Source of the DNA: Aegilops tauschii subsp. strangulata
Lineage: Eukaryota; Streptophyta; Magnoliopsida; Poales; Poaceae
NCBI RefSeq assembly: GCF_002575655.3
Contig: NC_053040.3
Coordinates: forward strand, 158,411,148 to 158,475,147
Reading direction: 5' to 3'
DNA length: 64,000 bases
Position numbers and translations under genes: made by a program. This document shows, one piece after another, positions 25,401-36,291 of this stretch; the first letter of the stretch is position 1; every line of letters begins with the position of its first letter. The notes beneath the pieces are model-generated. The model saw only the letters and a program-made list of their open reading frames with translations. It was not told the DNA's origin and ran no database searches.

Positions 25401-27240
25401 AGCATCTCAGCCAATGGTTCCTTCCAACTGGCTATTTGAAGTTAACCAAACTGTAGTGGCGGCGACGTGTGCGCCTGCCCTTTGAGCCATCCAGTGCAGA
25501 TGGTGGTTGATGATAATTTGCCTCCAATTTGAAAGAAAACCGGGCTACCCAAGCTGTGACTTGCTTTATACTCAATAAACAGCTCATGCAGACAGGTGCG
25601 GCCCGGTATGTTGATGTAGACCAGGCTGCGAGAGACGGACGACAAAGACGACCGCAACATCAGAGGCGGCTCGGACAGATGAGTTGGCCGCAACATTGTA
25701 AGCCGGTGCGAACGGGCGAATTAACCACATCATGTTGATAGCGGCTTGCAGATATATTCACCGAGCTTGATGGTATGGCCAGATGCTACCACATTTATAA
25801 TATGGCCATAGCTTTTGCTATGGCCAATTGCTCCTGCATAAATAATATTGCAAGCCGGAGTAATTTGTACTTTTAAAGAATAAAAAATGCATCAATAAAA
25901 ATTGATTGGAAAGATTTCACCTTGATATGTTAGGCCAGAATTTATCCACCGCGGAGTTGATGATCACCACGGGCGAGTCGGCCACGGGAGCAGAAGAATG
26001 AACCGGCCGCGACGTTGTAAGGTGGTGTGGACGGGCAAGTCAGCTGGCGCGTTTGATGTAAACTGGACCACGACACGCATGCCCGTGGAGCCACGCGGCA
26101 CAGCCGAACGTGCATCTGTGGCATAACACCACTTTTGTAATGAATAATTTACCTGTATATAACAACACTATAGGGCAGAGTAGTTGTTTTCACAAGAAAA
26201 AATAACAAGTACTGATAAAAAGTAAGCTGGATGGATATCACCTAATTTGTCCGGACGACAGATAATCCTTGTGCGGACCAGAATTTAACTGGAACAGATG
26301 AAGGCCCAGTAGCAGCGTGGATGCTCATCGTATAACCAGTTTTTTTATCTGATTTTCTTCAGGCGTCTTGTCACATCTGCCGAGAAGCAGACAGAAGTGG
26401 AGACCAGCATACGCGTGTTGGTTGCAACTTGGGCGGGCCAACGAGGTCCAGCGGTGTACGCGGAAAAGGTATCTCGCAGGCGCTGTTGATCCGCCAATCC
26501 GATCCGGCGTGGTAGTCCTTTTTCCAAACATGCATACTCACGTGAAGCAAGCAGTTCCTACAAGCATTATTTCTTCCTTGTACAGATTGCCTCCTCAAAG
26601 TTTGAGTTTGGATTTGACTCGGTCCTGACACCAGAAAAGTAGCAGCAGCAGAGGCGTAACGCGGCGACTCCAGAGGGGCGTCGGCAAGACGGGTCACGGC
26701 CAGGTAGCAGCGGCTCTCGGGGCGACGGCGGTGGAGATCCGGCCAGAGTGGCTCGTACTGTCCCGGGTGTGTTGACAAGTCCACATGGTAGCCTGCAATT
26801 TACTATTCCAGGATGCTTCCTTTGGATGGCTTTGATTTTGACTCGGAGTGCTAATAGTAGTACTATTCAGTAGCGATTTGATCTGACACGCTTGCTTTAA
26901 TTGAATCTTCAAGCGGCGGCTCGCAGGTAGGACCTGACCGAGACGGAACACCGGTTTGGATGCGACAACAGCAGGGTCCCGGCGACTTGATGTTGGTCTT
27001 GGCTCGCATAATAGCCACTGTAACAGATATCGATTCACCTTTGGATTCGTCGGATCGCCGGGTCACGTTCATCCACACGTAACCCTAATTTTCTTTTGAC
27101 CTCAAACCTCATAGATTTACATCTGGATTGATGAATTTGAAGTTGATGTAAATCCTTTCAAACCGGCTCTTCTGACAAAATGCAAACTTCCCGATCCCTA
27201 GGAGTGATCCCTCCAAGAACTCAACACCACCGTGCGCCTG
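22409..27240 (-). other. Non-coding interior with repeated 'tagcccccaag' motifs
   Basis: No gene is supported. TAGCCCCCAAG or a close variant occurs near 22412, 22888, 23021, 23096, 23174, 23248, 24529, 24594, 24670 and 25231. On minus each reads CTTGGGGGCTA, like the true polypurine tract at the 3' LTR. Other repeats are 'ctggcgacttatagtc' blocks (about 23480, 23545, 23895), a 65-bp duplication at 24,490-24,610 ('gatcaagaggtgt...aagcccccaagtgatg'), and a duplicated 'cgaggcttttca.gggctgccagg' (about 24,075 and 24,105). Many segments start with 'aaccgg' or 'gccggt'. Confidence 0.7.
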
Positions 27241-27258
27241 GCCCCATGGTGGGCGCCA
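27241..27258 (-). promoter_or_regulatory. Primer-binding site, tRNA-Lys(CUU)-like
   Basis: The minus strand directly after the 5' LTR reads TGGCGCCCACCATGGGGC, two bases from the LTR end. It is complementary to the 3' end of plant tRNA-Lys(CUU) plus CCA, as I remember that tRNA, with one mismatch. This is where minus-strand DNA synthesis would begin. Confidence 0.7.
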
Positions 27259-27260
27259 AC

Positions 27261-27913
27261 TGTCATGGAATTGTCACGGCAGATGTCCTAGGGTGAGGAC
27301 TTAGTCGTGAGGCCAAGGCATCTATGTGGTAGCTTGAGAGGGGTTGAGCGGATCGAGAGACGCAACACAAGACACGGATTTAGACAGCTTCGGGCCCCGG
27401 GAAACATCATCCGGTAACAACCCTACATGCTGTTTGAGGCTAGGTCTCATTATCATCACGAGGGAGTCGCCGTAAACCGGCTCTTTGTGTCTAGCCCTAA
27501 AGATTGTTTCTTCTTGCTTGTCCCTCTTTTGGGAGCCCTGCCCCTCCTTATATATGTTGAAGGGGCGGGTTACATGTGGAGTCCTATTAGGATTAGGACT
27601 AGTCTATCTCTAATACAAACCGGATACAAGTCCAGGTCTTAACTCCTTGTAAGACAAACATTCCTCACGCCTTTCCTCTTAAACCGGCCCACCATAACAT
27701 GAGCTGGCCTTCTGGGCCTTGGGCCTTGTCATCCGTCTATCCCGCCCACCGGGTTACCAATGAATCATAATGTTCAGTCAGGCTGCTTGTAAACCGTCTG
27801 GTCTGTGCGGGTCGCCGGTGAATCGCCAAGTATTAGTTGGGTCTCAAGTAAACCGCCAAGTCCGGCCGGGTTATACTTCCGGCCGGTTTACGCCGCGGGG
27901 TATATCCCCGACA
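27261..27913 (-). repeat. 5' LTR of the LARD-like element
   Basis: 653 bp, nearly identical to 21755-22408. On the minus strand a TATATAAGG box lies in the middle, followed by GC-rich sequence, consistent with a promoter for transcription towards lower coordinates. It is followed on plus by the second TSD copy GGACC (27914-27918). Confidence 0.92.
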
Positions 27914-27918
27914 GGACC

Positions 27919-29785
27919 CGAAGCGGCTCGCCCCCATTTGGCAGGGGGCTGGGGGCTGGCGCCCCCCCAATCGCCGACTGGGCTTCGGCGGGAGCCCGAT
28001 TAAGTTGAGGCTCGCTACTCGAAGAGGAAGCCAAGACTGAAGCCATCCAGCCGCCGTCCACAACCAGAGGAGGAGACCTTGGCACGCTCGCCGCACATCC
28101 GGCGAGGCCACGAAGAAGAGACGGCAGGAGCGAGGGTTCAAGACGCCAAGCTGGCGTGTCTGTCTCTCCAGCCGACCTCGCGTCAGGGGCGGCATGCTGG
28201 CTTGGGACGCTCAAGGCGAGCGGGAGACTCGAGGCAGGAGGAGGCTACTTGCTGAGAGGCTTCATGACTTTAGCAGAAGGGAACCTAAAAAGCCACCATC
28301 AAGAAGGGAAGCGACACTCAAGGGATCACAAAGATAAGGTACTTACTCATCTATGGCGATGTACTTCCTCTGTTTCAAAGGCTGGCGAGGGGCACCACTG
28401 CTGCAGCTTGGGGACCCCTTCCTCTTGCGGAGCACTTTGAAGTCCACACGGAGCCTGCCGAAGCGCTGGATGTGGCGGCCAGCACAGGGCATGACTGGAG
28501 AAGCGCCCAAGGAGACGACCTCAGGGGCGCCGAGCTGGGAAGAGGTGTCGGGCTCCGCCTCGCGACGGCTCACGCAGGACTCAGTAACTTCGGCCTCAGG
28601 AGCAGTGGGTTGCGTCACCCCTTCAACTGCCGCCCCAGGGCGAAGGTCACGGGTTCCCGAGGATGGCGCCTCGGGAGCCTCAGGCAGCGTCGGTGCCTCG
28701 GCACCCGTGCACCTGACCACCAGCGGTGCTTGCCCCCCTGTGTCCACTCTTGGGGAAAGTTCGGCGCCTGCGACAAGGAGAGGAACTACGGTGACGGGGT
28801 TCTCGCAAGTCCCCACAAGGCCGACTGGACGCAACCCCCATTCATCAAAGGAGGGCATCTGCCCTGTGAACTCCACCCTGTTCGAGCAGCTGTACAAGAG
28901 GCAACCCTCTTGCGGCAAGTCACCTGGCGATGGGTCACCGGGCAAGACTTCAAGCACCGTCCTTCGTGCCTCGGCCGGGAGCTCCGATTCCTGAAGCCTC
29001 ATGCGATCCTGGTCGCCGGTCAAGGCCCACATCGGCTGGGAATGGTGCTGGAGTGGGGCGATGCGGCGTCGGAGGAACTCCTTCATCACCTTGGGCGCGG
29101 TCACACCAAGACCCTTCAGCCTCCTCAGCCGGATCCAGACGAAAGCAAGGCGGGAGCTCGCGAGCTCCTCGTGACCCCAGCCGGAGCTGGGGACGGCGGG
29201 TGACAACGGAGGCGAGAGCAGGGGGCTGAGCACTCCAACATCAACATACACCCACCGCGTCCGAAACTCGCTCGTTGACGGCGGGAGATCAAAGTCAATC
29301 CCCGAGCCGGCTGTCGCCGCCACGGCCTGAAAACTCAGGCACCCCGAGCACTGCTGGGGGTTGGTCAGGTGCAGCGAGAAGAAATGGCGCAGGAGGGCCA
29401 CGGAAGGGGGAATGCCCACGATGGCCTCGCAGACAAAGGCGAAGACGGCGAGAAGGGCAACGGATTGGGGGTCAAGGTGCAGCATATGGATCTAATAATG
29501 GGAAAGCACGACATTGAAGAAGGCGGAGAAGGGAGGAACCAGGCTAGCCCACAGGGCGTCGATGAAGAACTGGACCTCAGTGGCTGTCCTATCGATGGTA
29601 GCTCGGGACGCAGGCCAGGCCGCCGTTCCTCCCCATTCGTTGAAGCTGGTAGCGAGCACGGGGCAGACATTATCCATGGCCTCCTGGTTGAGCACCCGCG
29701 ATCGACCGACGGCGGGCTCGACGGCCGGAGGTGGACTGGCTGAGGACAGGGGCTTCTTCCCCTTCTCTGTACGGTTCGGCGCCAT
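27919..29785 (-). pseudogene. Antisense gene of the retroelement, proximal part (PF04195-like)
   Basis: The minus-strand frame starts with ATG at 29785 (MAPNRTEKGKKPL) and runs to 28343, where a GTAAGTACC donor follows. It is broken by one in-frame TAG at 29494-29492. After the stop comes MLHLDPQSVALLAVFAFVCE, then FFSLHLTNPQQCSGC, the conserved 'plant gypsy-type transposon' block, also seen as GLDFHDMAPNSFLNISAFIV in the homologous gene at 43,872. A P/E/S-rich linker with a KRKGSPS basic patch follows. Later exons lie at 28,260-27,919 and beyond the nested element at 21,749. The real function is unknown; it runs opposite to the retroelement. Confidence 0.65.
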
Positions 29786-30059
29786 GGCGATAGAGAAGAC
29801 TGAGCTCGGGTCAGATTGGAAGAGGAAGCAGAGGTACGAGGAAGCGAAGAAGTTGGGGAGTGCATTGCCAGCAATGGGGAAATAACTGTGTAGGCCGCCG
29901 TGGCCGCCTAGCCAGGCAGATTTCAAGGCTGCGTGGGGAAGCTGGGCTGCCCACGTCCCGTCAGTCGCCACACGTCGAGCGGGGCCGCAGGCTGTTGGGG
30001 CCCGCGGCACTCCGCACTTGCCCTTTGGCTTCGCCTTGAAGCCAAGTCCGAGCGCGCCT

Positions 30060-30075
30060 TGGGCCCGGGGGCTAC
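30060..30075 (+). promoter_or_regulatory. Polypurine tract next to the 3' LTR
   Basis: GGGCCCGGGGGCTAC immediately precedes the LTR start TGTCGGCG at 30076. It fixes the plus orientation of the surrounding element. Confidence 0.6.
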
Positions 30076-30954
30076 TGTCGGCGTCCTGAGAATGGGGGTC
30101 CCCAGACTTGCCTGCCTGCGGCCCATGGCGTGGCTCCAACGGCGGCCCTATACGGCCCATCTTCACCAGCAAACACTCGAGACCCTCGCGAGGCGGACGA
30201 CACAAGACCTCCTCGGAAGCTGCCTTGCCAGGCTGGCTCGCGAGGGGCGGAGAGATCAAGGCAAGGGGAACCTCACGAGATACCTACGATGTCAGCCGTG
30301 ACGACCAAGGCCAGGCGGACGCCAGGCGGGTGCCAGCATGCACAGTGTCCTCGTTTCCTCTTTGGTGCTAAAGGGGCAAGCGCAGGCGAGGAGTCCCGAG
30401 GCATCAGGCAAAGGTTTCCATATCGGTGCAATGAGACCAAGACCGGCAGGACGGAGGAAACCGCGGAGCCCAAGATGGCGTCACCACCAGAGCCTTTGGC
30501 AGGCGAAGACCACCTTTAGTCAGGATATCTTGTACTAGTTGTCTCCCTTCGAATTTGGCCATTGTTGGCTCCCTTCCCGCTCAATATTTGGGGAGAGGAC
30601 CAGGCCACTATAAATAGGACTAGCCACCACCATAGGGATCATCTCATCGTGGACTAGATCCATCCTCACCCACAAGTTTACCAAGCACAAGAACACCTCA
30701 CCTCAGGAGGCTGTTGTTCCCTTGTACTGTTCATCCTCAGCCCAAGAGGCAATCCACCACACCACACTGGAGTAGGGTATTACACCACAACGATGGCCCG
30801 AACCAGTATAAATCTCGTGTCTCTTGTGTTCCGGGTTCATCGAGCTAGGCCTTGAGATCGCGGTGAGGCTGAGGGCGTGATTAGGTAGGGGGAGATTTTC
30901 GCGCACACCCCAGTGTTCGAACCTCAAGGGTTTGCCGGAACCCAGAATCCGATA
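30076..30954 (+). repeat. 3' LTR of the antisense-gene retroelement
   Basis: 879 bp starting TGTCGGCGTCCTGAG and ending near 'cccagaatccgata', where a TG...CA LTR would end in ACA, so the last bases are probably mutated. It includes a TATA-like 'actataaataggac' at about 30,608 and GC-rich transcribed sequence after it. No second LTR is in the window. Confidence 0.75.
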
Positions 30955-30985
30955 GTATGTAAGTGTTCTGGCGCATGTAAGAGGA

Positions 30986-31084
30986 CGGGCCATTGGCTCC
31001 TTCAAGCAGAAGTATTCTCGCAGGGTGGCGCACGGCGCATATGCCGAGTATCTGGAGAAGCTTCAGGATCGTGCCGGCATGTGA
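30986..31084 (+). pseudogene. C-terminal end of an unrecognised protein
   Basis: Immediately after the LTR, one frame reads SFKQKYSRRVAHGAYAEYLE and ends in TGA (31082-31084), followed by AT-rich sequence. Basic and aromatic residues suggest genuine coding sequence rather than chance, but 30 residues are too few to assign. Its upstream part is missing because the retroelement joins here. Confidence 0.3.
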
Positions 31085-31266
31085 GATGAGATGTGGGATC
31101 AAACTATGTACGCTTGAGTATGCTTAATGACGGTTGAACTATGTACTTATGGTTGAACTATGCTTGTGTACGTGTACGCTTATTATCTATGTCTGAGTAT
31201 GTTTAATCTATGTTTACTTATGTCTAACCATGGGATATGGATGCAATTAGTTCGGTTGATGGAATC
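31085..31266. other. Short AT-rich stretch with repeated 'ttgaactatg'
   Basis: Several copies of 'ttgaactatg' and 'gtctgagtatg' lie here, perhaps the 3' untranslated region of the preceding fragment. No gene is seen. Confidence 0.4.
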
Positions 31267-31268
31267 TA

Positions 31269-31362
31269 CCTCCGTCTTGGTTTATTGGTCCCCTTTGTAA
31301 TTTGTGTTAAATTTTGACAAAAGGTTTAACTGACAAAGGGGACCAATAAACCAGGACGGAGG
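31269..31362. mobile_element. Stowaway-type MITE (94 bp), TSD TA
   Basis: Perfect Stowaway structure: TA at 31267-31268 and 31363-31364, with inverted ends CCTCCGTC(T/C)TGGTTTATTGG extending about 29 bp with a single mismatch and a short AT-rich middle. Tc1/mariner transposases mobilise such elements in trans. At 94 bp it is shorter than usual for this family as I remember it, so the interior may be deleted. Confidence 0.92.
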
Positions 31363-31364
31363 TA

Positions 31365-31500
31365 GCACGTCAATCACACATGGTTCCCAAAATTGGAACC
31401 ATGTGCAATGACTTTCATTTTGCATGTGGCGTTAATCACACACGGTTGGCTCTAGCAAACCGTCGCCTCCAAAATTCTTTGTGGGACAGAAAACCCACCA
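31365..31500. repeat. CACTA-like subterminal motifs
   Basis: 'aatcacacacggttgg' (about 31434) and an inverted pair 'cacacatggtt...aaccatgtg' match the repeat core at 690-1010 and 52020-52265. This may be the left subterminal region of the element whose right end is at 52322. No terminus is visible; the MITE stands immediately to the left. Confidence 0.4.
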
Positions 31501-31806
31501 CCCAATTCAAAAAAGAAAAAAAACTCACCATCTCCACGTCACATAAACCCTCACCCCTCCCGCCAACCCCCTCCGGTCCCCATTCACACCTACACAAGCT
31601 CCTCCGCGTCTATGCATGGCACGGCCTATCACAGTGGTAAACACTTAGCTCGACACCTGCCGCCGCCGCTAGGCTGCCGGCAGAGCCCACCGCATTTCTC
31701 CACTTCCGCTTGGCGTCGCCTATCGCCATCGACTTTCTCGACGCTGCTCGCGGTCGACCCAGCTCCGCTCGGTTGGGGAATCTGTCGTACTGAGGGTTCT
31801 TTCTCA

Positions 31807-33588
31807 TGGACAACAAGGTAACTAATTTAATGAGATATTATCTCATCTCTTATACCAGTTCATCTGCCTCCTTTAATCACTCGGCTGAAACCACCGTGAA
31901 TTAATATTTATTAGAGATGATTTGAGGGTTTTCTTCCGTTCATAGAGTGTACAGTGCGCGGACACATCAGGACCTTGCAGCCTCCACCAGACATACCATA
32001 TCACTGTACCAGATGACTTGATGATGCGCGCGGTATGTTCAATCTCACCCTAAATCGGCTGGCATGGCCTACTTTCCTGAACATATTCTAAATATTACTA
32101 CATTTGGATAAAAGGTGCCACATGCACCATATACGTCAAAGGGGATTTTTCCCCTCTTCTTTCTATATTAGGCAAATTAATGATGTATTGTTCTTTTGAT
32201 TACTCTCATATTTCCATGACATCATGTTTACCCTATCTGTTTAATTATAAATTTTTGTCCTTTGATTTCGACTTCTGTATAGTTCTTTCAATTTGGGCCC
32301 ATATTTGCATGTTACCATATTTTCTTTAACAATCCTACCATTTTCTGCAGCGCGTCCCTTGCTATGCAACATAATCTGTAGTGCACAATCTTTCCCTTTA
32401 CATAAATCAAGACTACAGGGATGTCATACAACACACAAACCATGGATTTACAATCGTTGCTACTGTAAGACTTGATGAACGTGGTGACCCCTATTTTGGC
32501 ACTGGCTTTTGGAGAGAAATTGCTAAGTTTTATGAACTACAAGCTGGCACTGGAATTGCACTGCACATAAAAGGGCATGGTCATGATATATATGGTAACT
32601 TCCCCGATGATATCATCCATCCAGACTTTGTTCGAAGTAAGTTTTCTTTTCAACTATCTGCAAGTTGACTTACCTAGCAATATCAAATGAATTGTGTAGT
32701 ATTTAAGCAACCAACTTTTATTCCCTTTTCTTACTATATTCCTACCTAATAACTTCTAGTTACCAATACACTTTCTTATTGCCCTGTTTTAACTAAATAT
32801 TCCTTGTACTCCCATTTCTATCAGAAAGTGCTGCTGACAAGGAGACTCCAGAGGTCGAGAACGGGGCTGCCAACAAGCGGTGGCGGGGTGAGCTAGAACC
32901 GCAAGCGACTCCAGCAGGCCTGGACTTCATCAGCTGCCTCCCCGATGATATGTTGACAGTCATCATCTCCCTCCTCCCAATCAAATATGGGGCGCGAACA
33001 ACTGTCCTGTCCCGGCGGTGGAGCCCCCTATGGAAGTCCAGCCCTCTTGACCTCATCGACACCCAGGAGCTCTGCCATGGCTATCACGAAAGCTTGGATG
33101 CGTTCTCCAAGATCCTCGGCAGTCACCTTGGTCCAACCAGAGGCCTTAGAATGGGAAAGTTCCATTCCAACGACAAGGACCGAGCCAAGCTTGACGACTA
33201 GTTCCGATCCCCCGCCCTAGATCAGCTCGCAGATCTCACTTTTGATGATGGGCATATGGGGTCGCTGCCAACGTCCGCACTCCGCCTCGCGCCCACACTG
33301 CGCATCGCCAAGTTCAGGAACTGCTATCCCCCCTAAATAACGCTCCTGCTCTTATTCTACCATGACTAAAGCACCTCGAGCTCGTCGCCGTCTGCCTCTC
33401 AAACGGTGACATGGAGCGCCTGCTCCGTGGCTGTACGACAGTCGAGTACCTTCGTCTTCAGACGATCAATGGGTTGAGTACCTTCCACATCACCTTGATG
33501 ACTCTCTAGACTATTTATGTGTGTTGCTGGTGCGGCAGGAAGACATCACAAGATGTGTACCACGGTATGGTCATTGAGGACACACCTG
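31807..33588 (+). pseudogene. B3-like/F-box (LRR, FBD-type) gene, 5' part, split by retroelement
   Basis: Exon-like parts: ATGGACAACAAG before GTAACT at 31819; 'HITVPDDLMMRA' ending near 32030; about 32378-32635 with GDPYFGTGFWREIAKFYELQ, a B3-like strand pattern, before GTAAGT; and, after 'ttctatcag', 32825 onward. The last encodes an F-box (DFISCLPDDMLTVIISLLPI, then VLSRRWSPLW) and LRR-like sequence (LKHLELVAVCLSNGD). F-box proteins bring targets to SCF ubiquitin ligases. Lesions: TAG at 33199-33201 where Trp is expected, TGA near 33361, TAG at about 33509, and an unmatched splice phase at 32030. At 33588 a gypsy element is inserted, and the frame resumes at 50663. Confidence 0.75.
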
Positions 33589-35167
33589 TGATGGTAGCTA
33601 GAACTACGCCGGTATTTCCCCGGAGAGGGAGGGATGATGTAGCAGAGCGACGGTAGAGTATTTCCCTCAGTTATGAAACCAAGGTATCGAACCAGTAGGA
33701 GGACCAAGCAACACAACGTAAACAACACTTGCACACAAATAACAACACCTCGCAACCCGACGTGTTAAAGGGGTTGTCAATCCCATTCGGGTAACGGCGC
33801 CAGAAATTGGCAAGCGGACGTGAGATAAAGTGTAGTAGATTGAAATAATAGATCGCAAATAAATAAAGTGCAGCAAGGTATTTTTGTATTTTTTGGTTTA
33901 ATAGATCTGAATAAAAATGCAAAGAAAAAGTAGATCACAAGGCAAATATATGAGAAAGAAGACCCGGCGGCCGTAGGTTTCACTAGTAGCTTCTCTCAAG
34001 AAAAATAGCAAACGGTGGGTAAACAAATTAGTGTTGGGCAATTGATAGAACTTCAAATAATTATGACGATATCCAGGAAATGATCATTACATAGGCATCA
34101 CGTCCAAGATTAGCAGACCGACTCCTGCCTGCATCTACTACTATTACTCCACACATCGACCACTATCCAGCATGCATCTAGTGTATTAAGTTCATGGAAA
34201 AATTGAGTAATGCAATAAGAATGATGACATGATGTAGACAAGATCCGTTTATCTATATGGCGGTAGATATAGATCTCGTCTTGTTATCCTTAGTAGCAAC
34301 GATACGTACGTGTCGTTTCCCCTTCTATCATTGGGATCGAGCACCGTAAGATCGAACCCACTACCGGGCACCTCTTCCCGTTGCAAGATAAATAGATGAA
34401 GTTGGCCAGACAAAACCCGAATATCGGAGAAGAAATACAAGGCTATAAGAGATCAAAGAAACTCAAATAAATTTCATGGATATGAAAATATATGACTGAT
34501 CATAAACTCAAAGTTCATCAGATCCCAACAAACACACCACAAAAGAGCTACATCATATGGATCTCCAAGAGACCATTTTATTGAGAATCCAGCGAGAGAG
34601 AGAGAGGAAGCCATCTAGCTACTAACTACAGACCCGAAGGTCTACTAAGGACTACTCACGCATCATCGGAGAGGCAGCAATGAAAGTGGTGACGCCTCCA
34701 TGATGGTGTCTAGATTGGATCTGGTGGTTCTGGACTCTGCGGCGGCTGGATGAATATTTCGACGATTGTTCTAGGATTTCTGGAATGTTGTGGTATTTAT
34801 AGAGCAAAGATGCGGTCCGGGGGGCACCCGAGGTGGGCACAACCCACCAGGGCGCGCCTGGGCCTCCTGGCGCGCCCTGGTGGGTTGTGCCCCCCTCGGG
34901 GCACCCCCCAGGTGCAACCAGGGCCCATTGCCTTTCTTCTGGCCCATAAAAAATCATCGTGAAGTTTCGTGGCATTTGGACTCCGTTTGATATTGTTTTC
35001 CTGTGATGTAAAAAACATGGAAAAACAGCAACTGGCACTTGGCACTATGTCAATAGGTTAGTACCAAAAATGATATAAATGACTATAAAATGATTATAAA
35101 ACATCCAAGATTGATAATAAAACAGCATGGAACAATAAAAAATTATAGATACGTTGGAGACGTATCA
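33589..35167 (-). repeat. 3' LTR of the outer gypsy element
   Basis: 1,579 bp, colinear with 49068-50662 and related to the solo LTR at 2305-3892. On plus it begins TGATGGTAGCTAG and ends GAGACGTATCA. The adjoining sequence on plus (gcatccccaagctta) gives a purine tract TAAGCTTGGGGATGC on minus, which marks this as the 3' LTR. Confidence 0.93.
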
Positions 35168-35815
35168 GCATCCCCAAGCTTAACTCCTACTCGTCCTCGA
35201 GTAGGTAAGTTATAGAAACAGAATTTTTGATGTGGAGTGCTGTTCATCAAGTCATAACATATTCTTTTCTTTATAGCATGGAAATTTGGACTTTTATGTG
35301 ATTCAAAGCAATAGTCTAGTTTTGACATAATAATTTAGATACTCAAGCATATCAACAAGCAACCATGTCTTTCAAAATATCAACACTAAAATAAGTTATC
35401 CCTAGCCCATCATGCTCAAACATTGATCCATGCATGAAACACACTCAAATATTAACTATACCCAATACTTGAGCACGATCATATTGCCTCCTAGTTGGTG
35501 CTTTTTATGAGAGAAGATTGAGACTCAAATTTCAAACTAAAAATTGCATATAGTAAAAGAAAGGCCCTTCGCAGAGGGAAGTAGGGATTTGTAGAGGTGC
35601 CAGAGCTCAAAGCAAAAAGTTAGAGATAAAAACATTTTGGGAGGTGTATCCATCCCACCAACGAAAATGACTCAGAGCTACGAACACTTTCCTTGCTAGG
35701 TATGCCATTCATGAAACATTTCGTAGCTCTGGGTCGTTTCCCAAACAGAAAATAAAGTTTATTACTTTTTCCACCATTCTTTCACTTTCCATGGCTAACC
35801 GTATCCACGGGTGCC
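35168..35815 (-). other. Non-coding 3' part of the outer gypsy element
   Basis: It lies between the 3' LTR and the nested insertion. The sequence includes 'ccttcgcagagggaag', shared with the fragment at 1-690. No gene is seen. Confidence 0.6.
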
Positions 35816-35820
35816 CTCCA

Positions 35821-36291
35821 TGAGCGAGTCCTGGATTAAGGGGTCCTCGGGCGTCCGGACTATGTAACATGGGCCGGACTAATGGGCTGTGAAGATACAA
35901 GACAGAAGACTTCTTCCCGTGTCTGGATGGGACTTTCCTTGGCATGGATGGCAAGCTTGACGTTCGGGTATGTAGATTCCTTCCTTTGTAAACCAACTCT
36001 GTACAACCCTAGGCCCCTCCGGTGTCTATATAAACCGGAGGGTTTAGTCCGTAGAGGCAATCACAATCATACAGGCTAGACATCTAGGGTTTAGCCATTA
36101 CGATCTCATGGTAGATCAACTCTTGTAATCTTCATATTCATCAAGATCAATCAAGCAGGAAGTAGGGTATTACCTCCATCAAGGGGGCCCGAACCTGGGT
36201 AAACATCGTGTCCCCCGTCTCCTGTTACCATCGACCCTAGACACACAGTTCGGGACCCCCTACCCGAGATCCGCCGGTTTTGACACCGACA
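35821..36291 (+). repeat. 5' LTR of the nested gypsy element
   Basis: 471 bp, TGAGCGAGTCCT to CACCGACA, with TATATAAACC near 36026 as the likely promoter. 'ttggtgctttcattgagag' follows directly as the presumed primer-binding site; I could not assign its tRNA. Confidence 0.92.

Larger units (their letters stand above)
21755..27913 (-). mobile_element. Non-coding LTR retrotransposon (LARD-like), TSD GGACC
   Basis: LTRs lie at 21755-22408 and 27261-27913 with a 5-bp duplication GGACC at 21750-21754 and 27914-27918. Read on minus the LTR starts TGTCGGGGATATACCCC and ends in ACA. Beside the 27261 LTR is a primer-binding site, and beside the 22408 end a purine tract (AAACTGGGGGCTAA on minus), so the element is on the minus strand with its 5' LTR at 27261-27913. 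The 4.85-kb interior has no coding frame over 100 codons with retroelement motifs. A second copy begins at 60444. By eye the two LTRs differ at about 17-18 sites in 654, so the insertion is not very recent. Confidence 0.92.
18737..30954 (+). mobile_element. LTR retroelement lacking its 5' LTR, with antisense gene
   Basis: Only the 3' LTR (30076-30954) is present; the left edge at 18736/18737 falls in the middle of a tandem unit and has no TG terminus. The order is a plus-strand ORF (18777-19529), a non-coding GC-rich stretch, then an antisense gene on minus, then a purine tract and LTR. This is the same plan as the element at 35821-44915. It is interrupted by another LTR element at 21755-27913, leaving about 6 kb of its own. 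No reverse transcriptase, RNase H or integrase is seen. The antisense gene and tract order give its orientation as plus. Confidence 0.75.

Noticed and set aside
28353..29203. Plus-strand ORFs of 213 and 243 codons
   Set aside because: Shadows of the minus-strand PF04195-like antisense gene, without domain evidence of their own.
31365..31500. Left terminus of the CACTA-like element at 52322
   Set aside because: 'tagcacgtcaatc' after the MITE has only CAC in common with CACTATTGTAGG. Without the TIR I cannot claim the left end.
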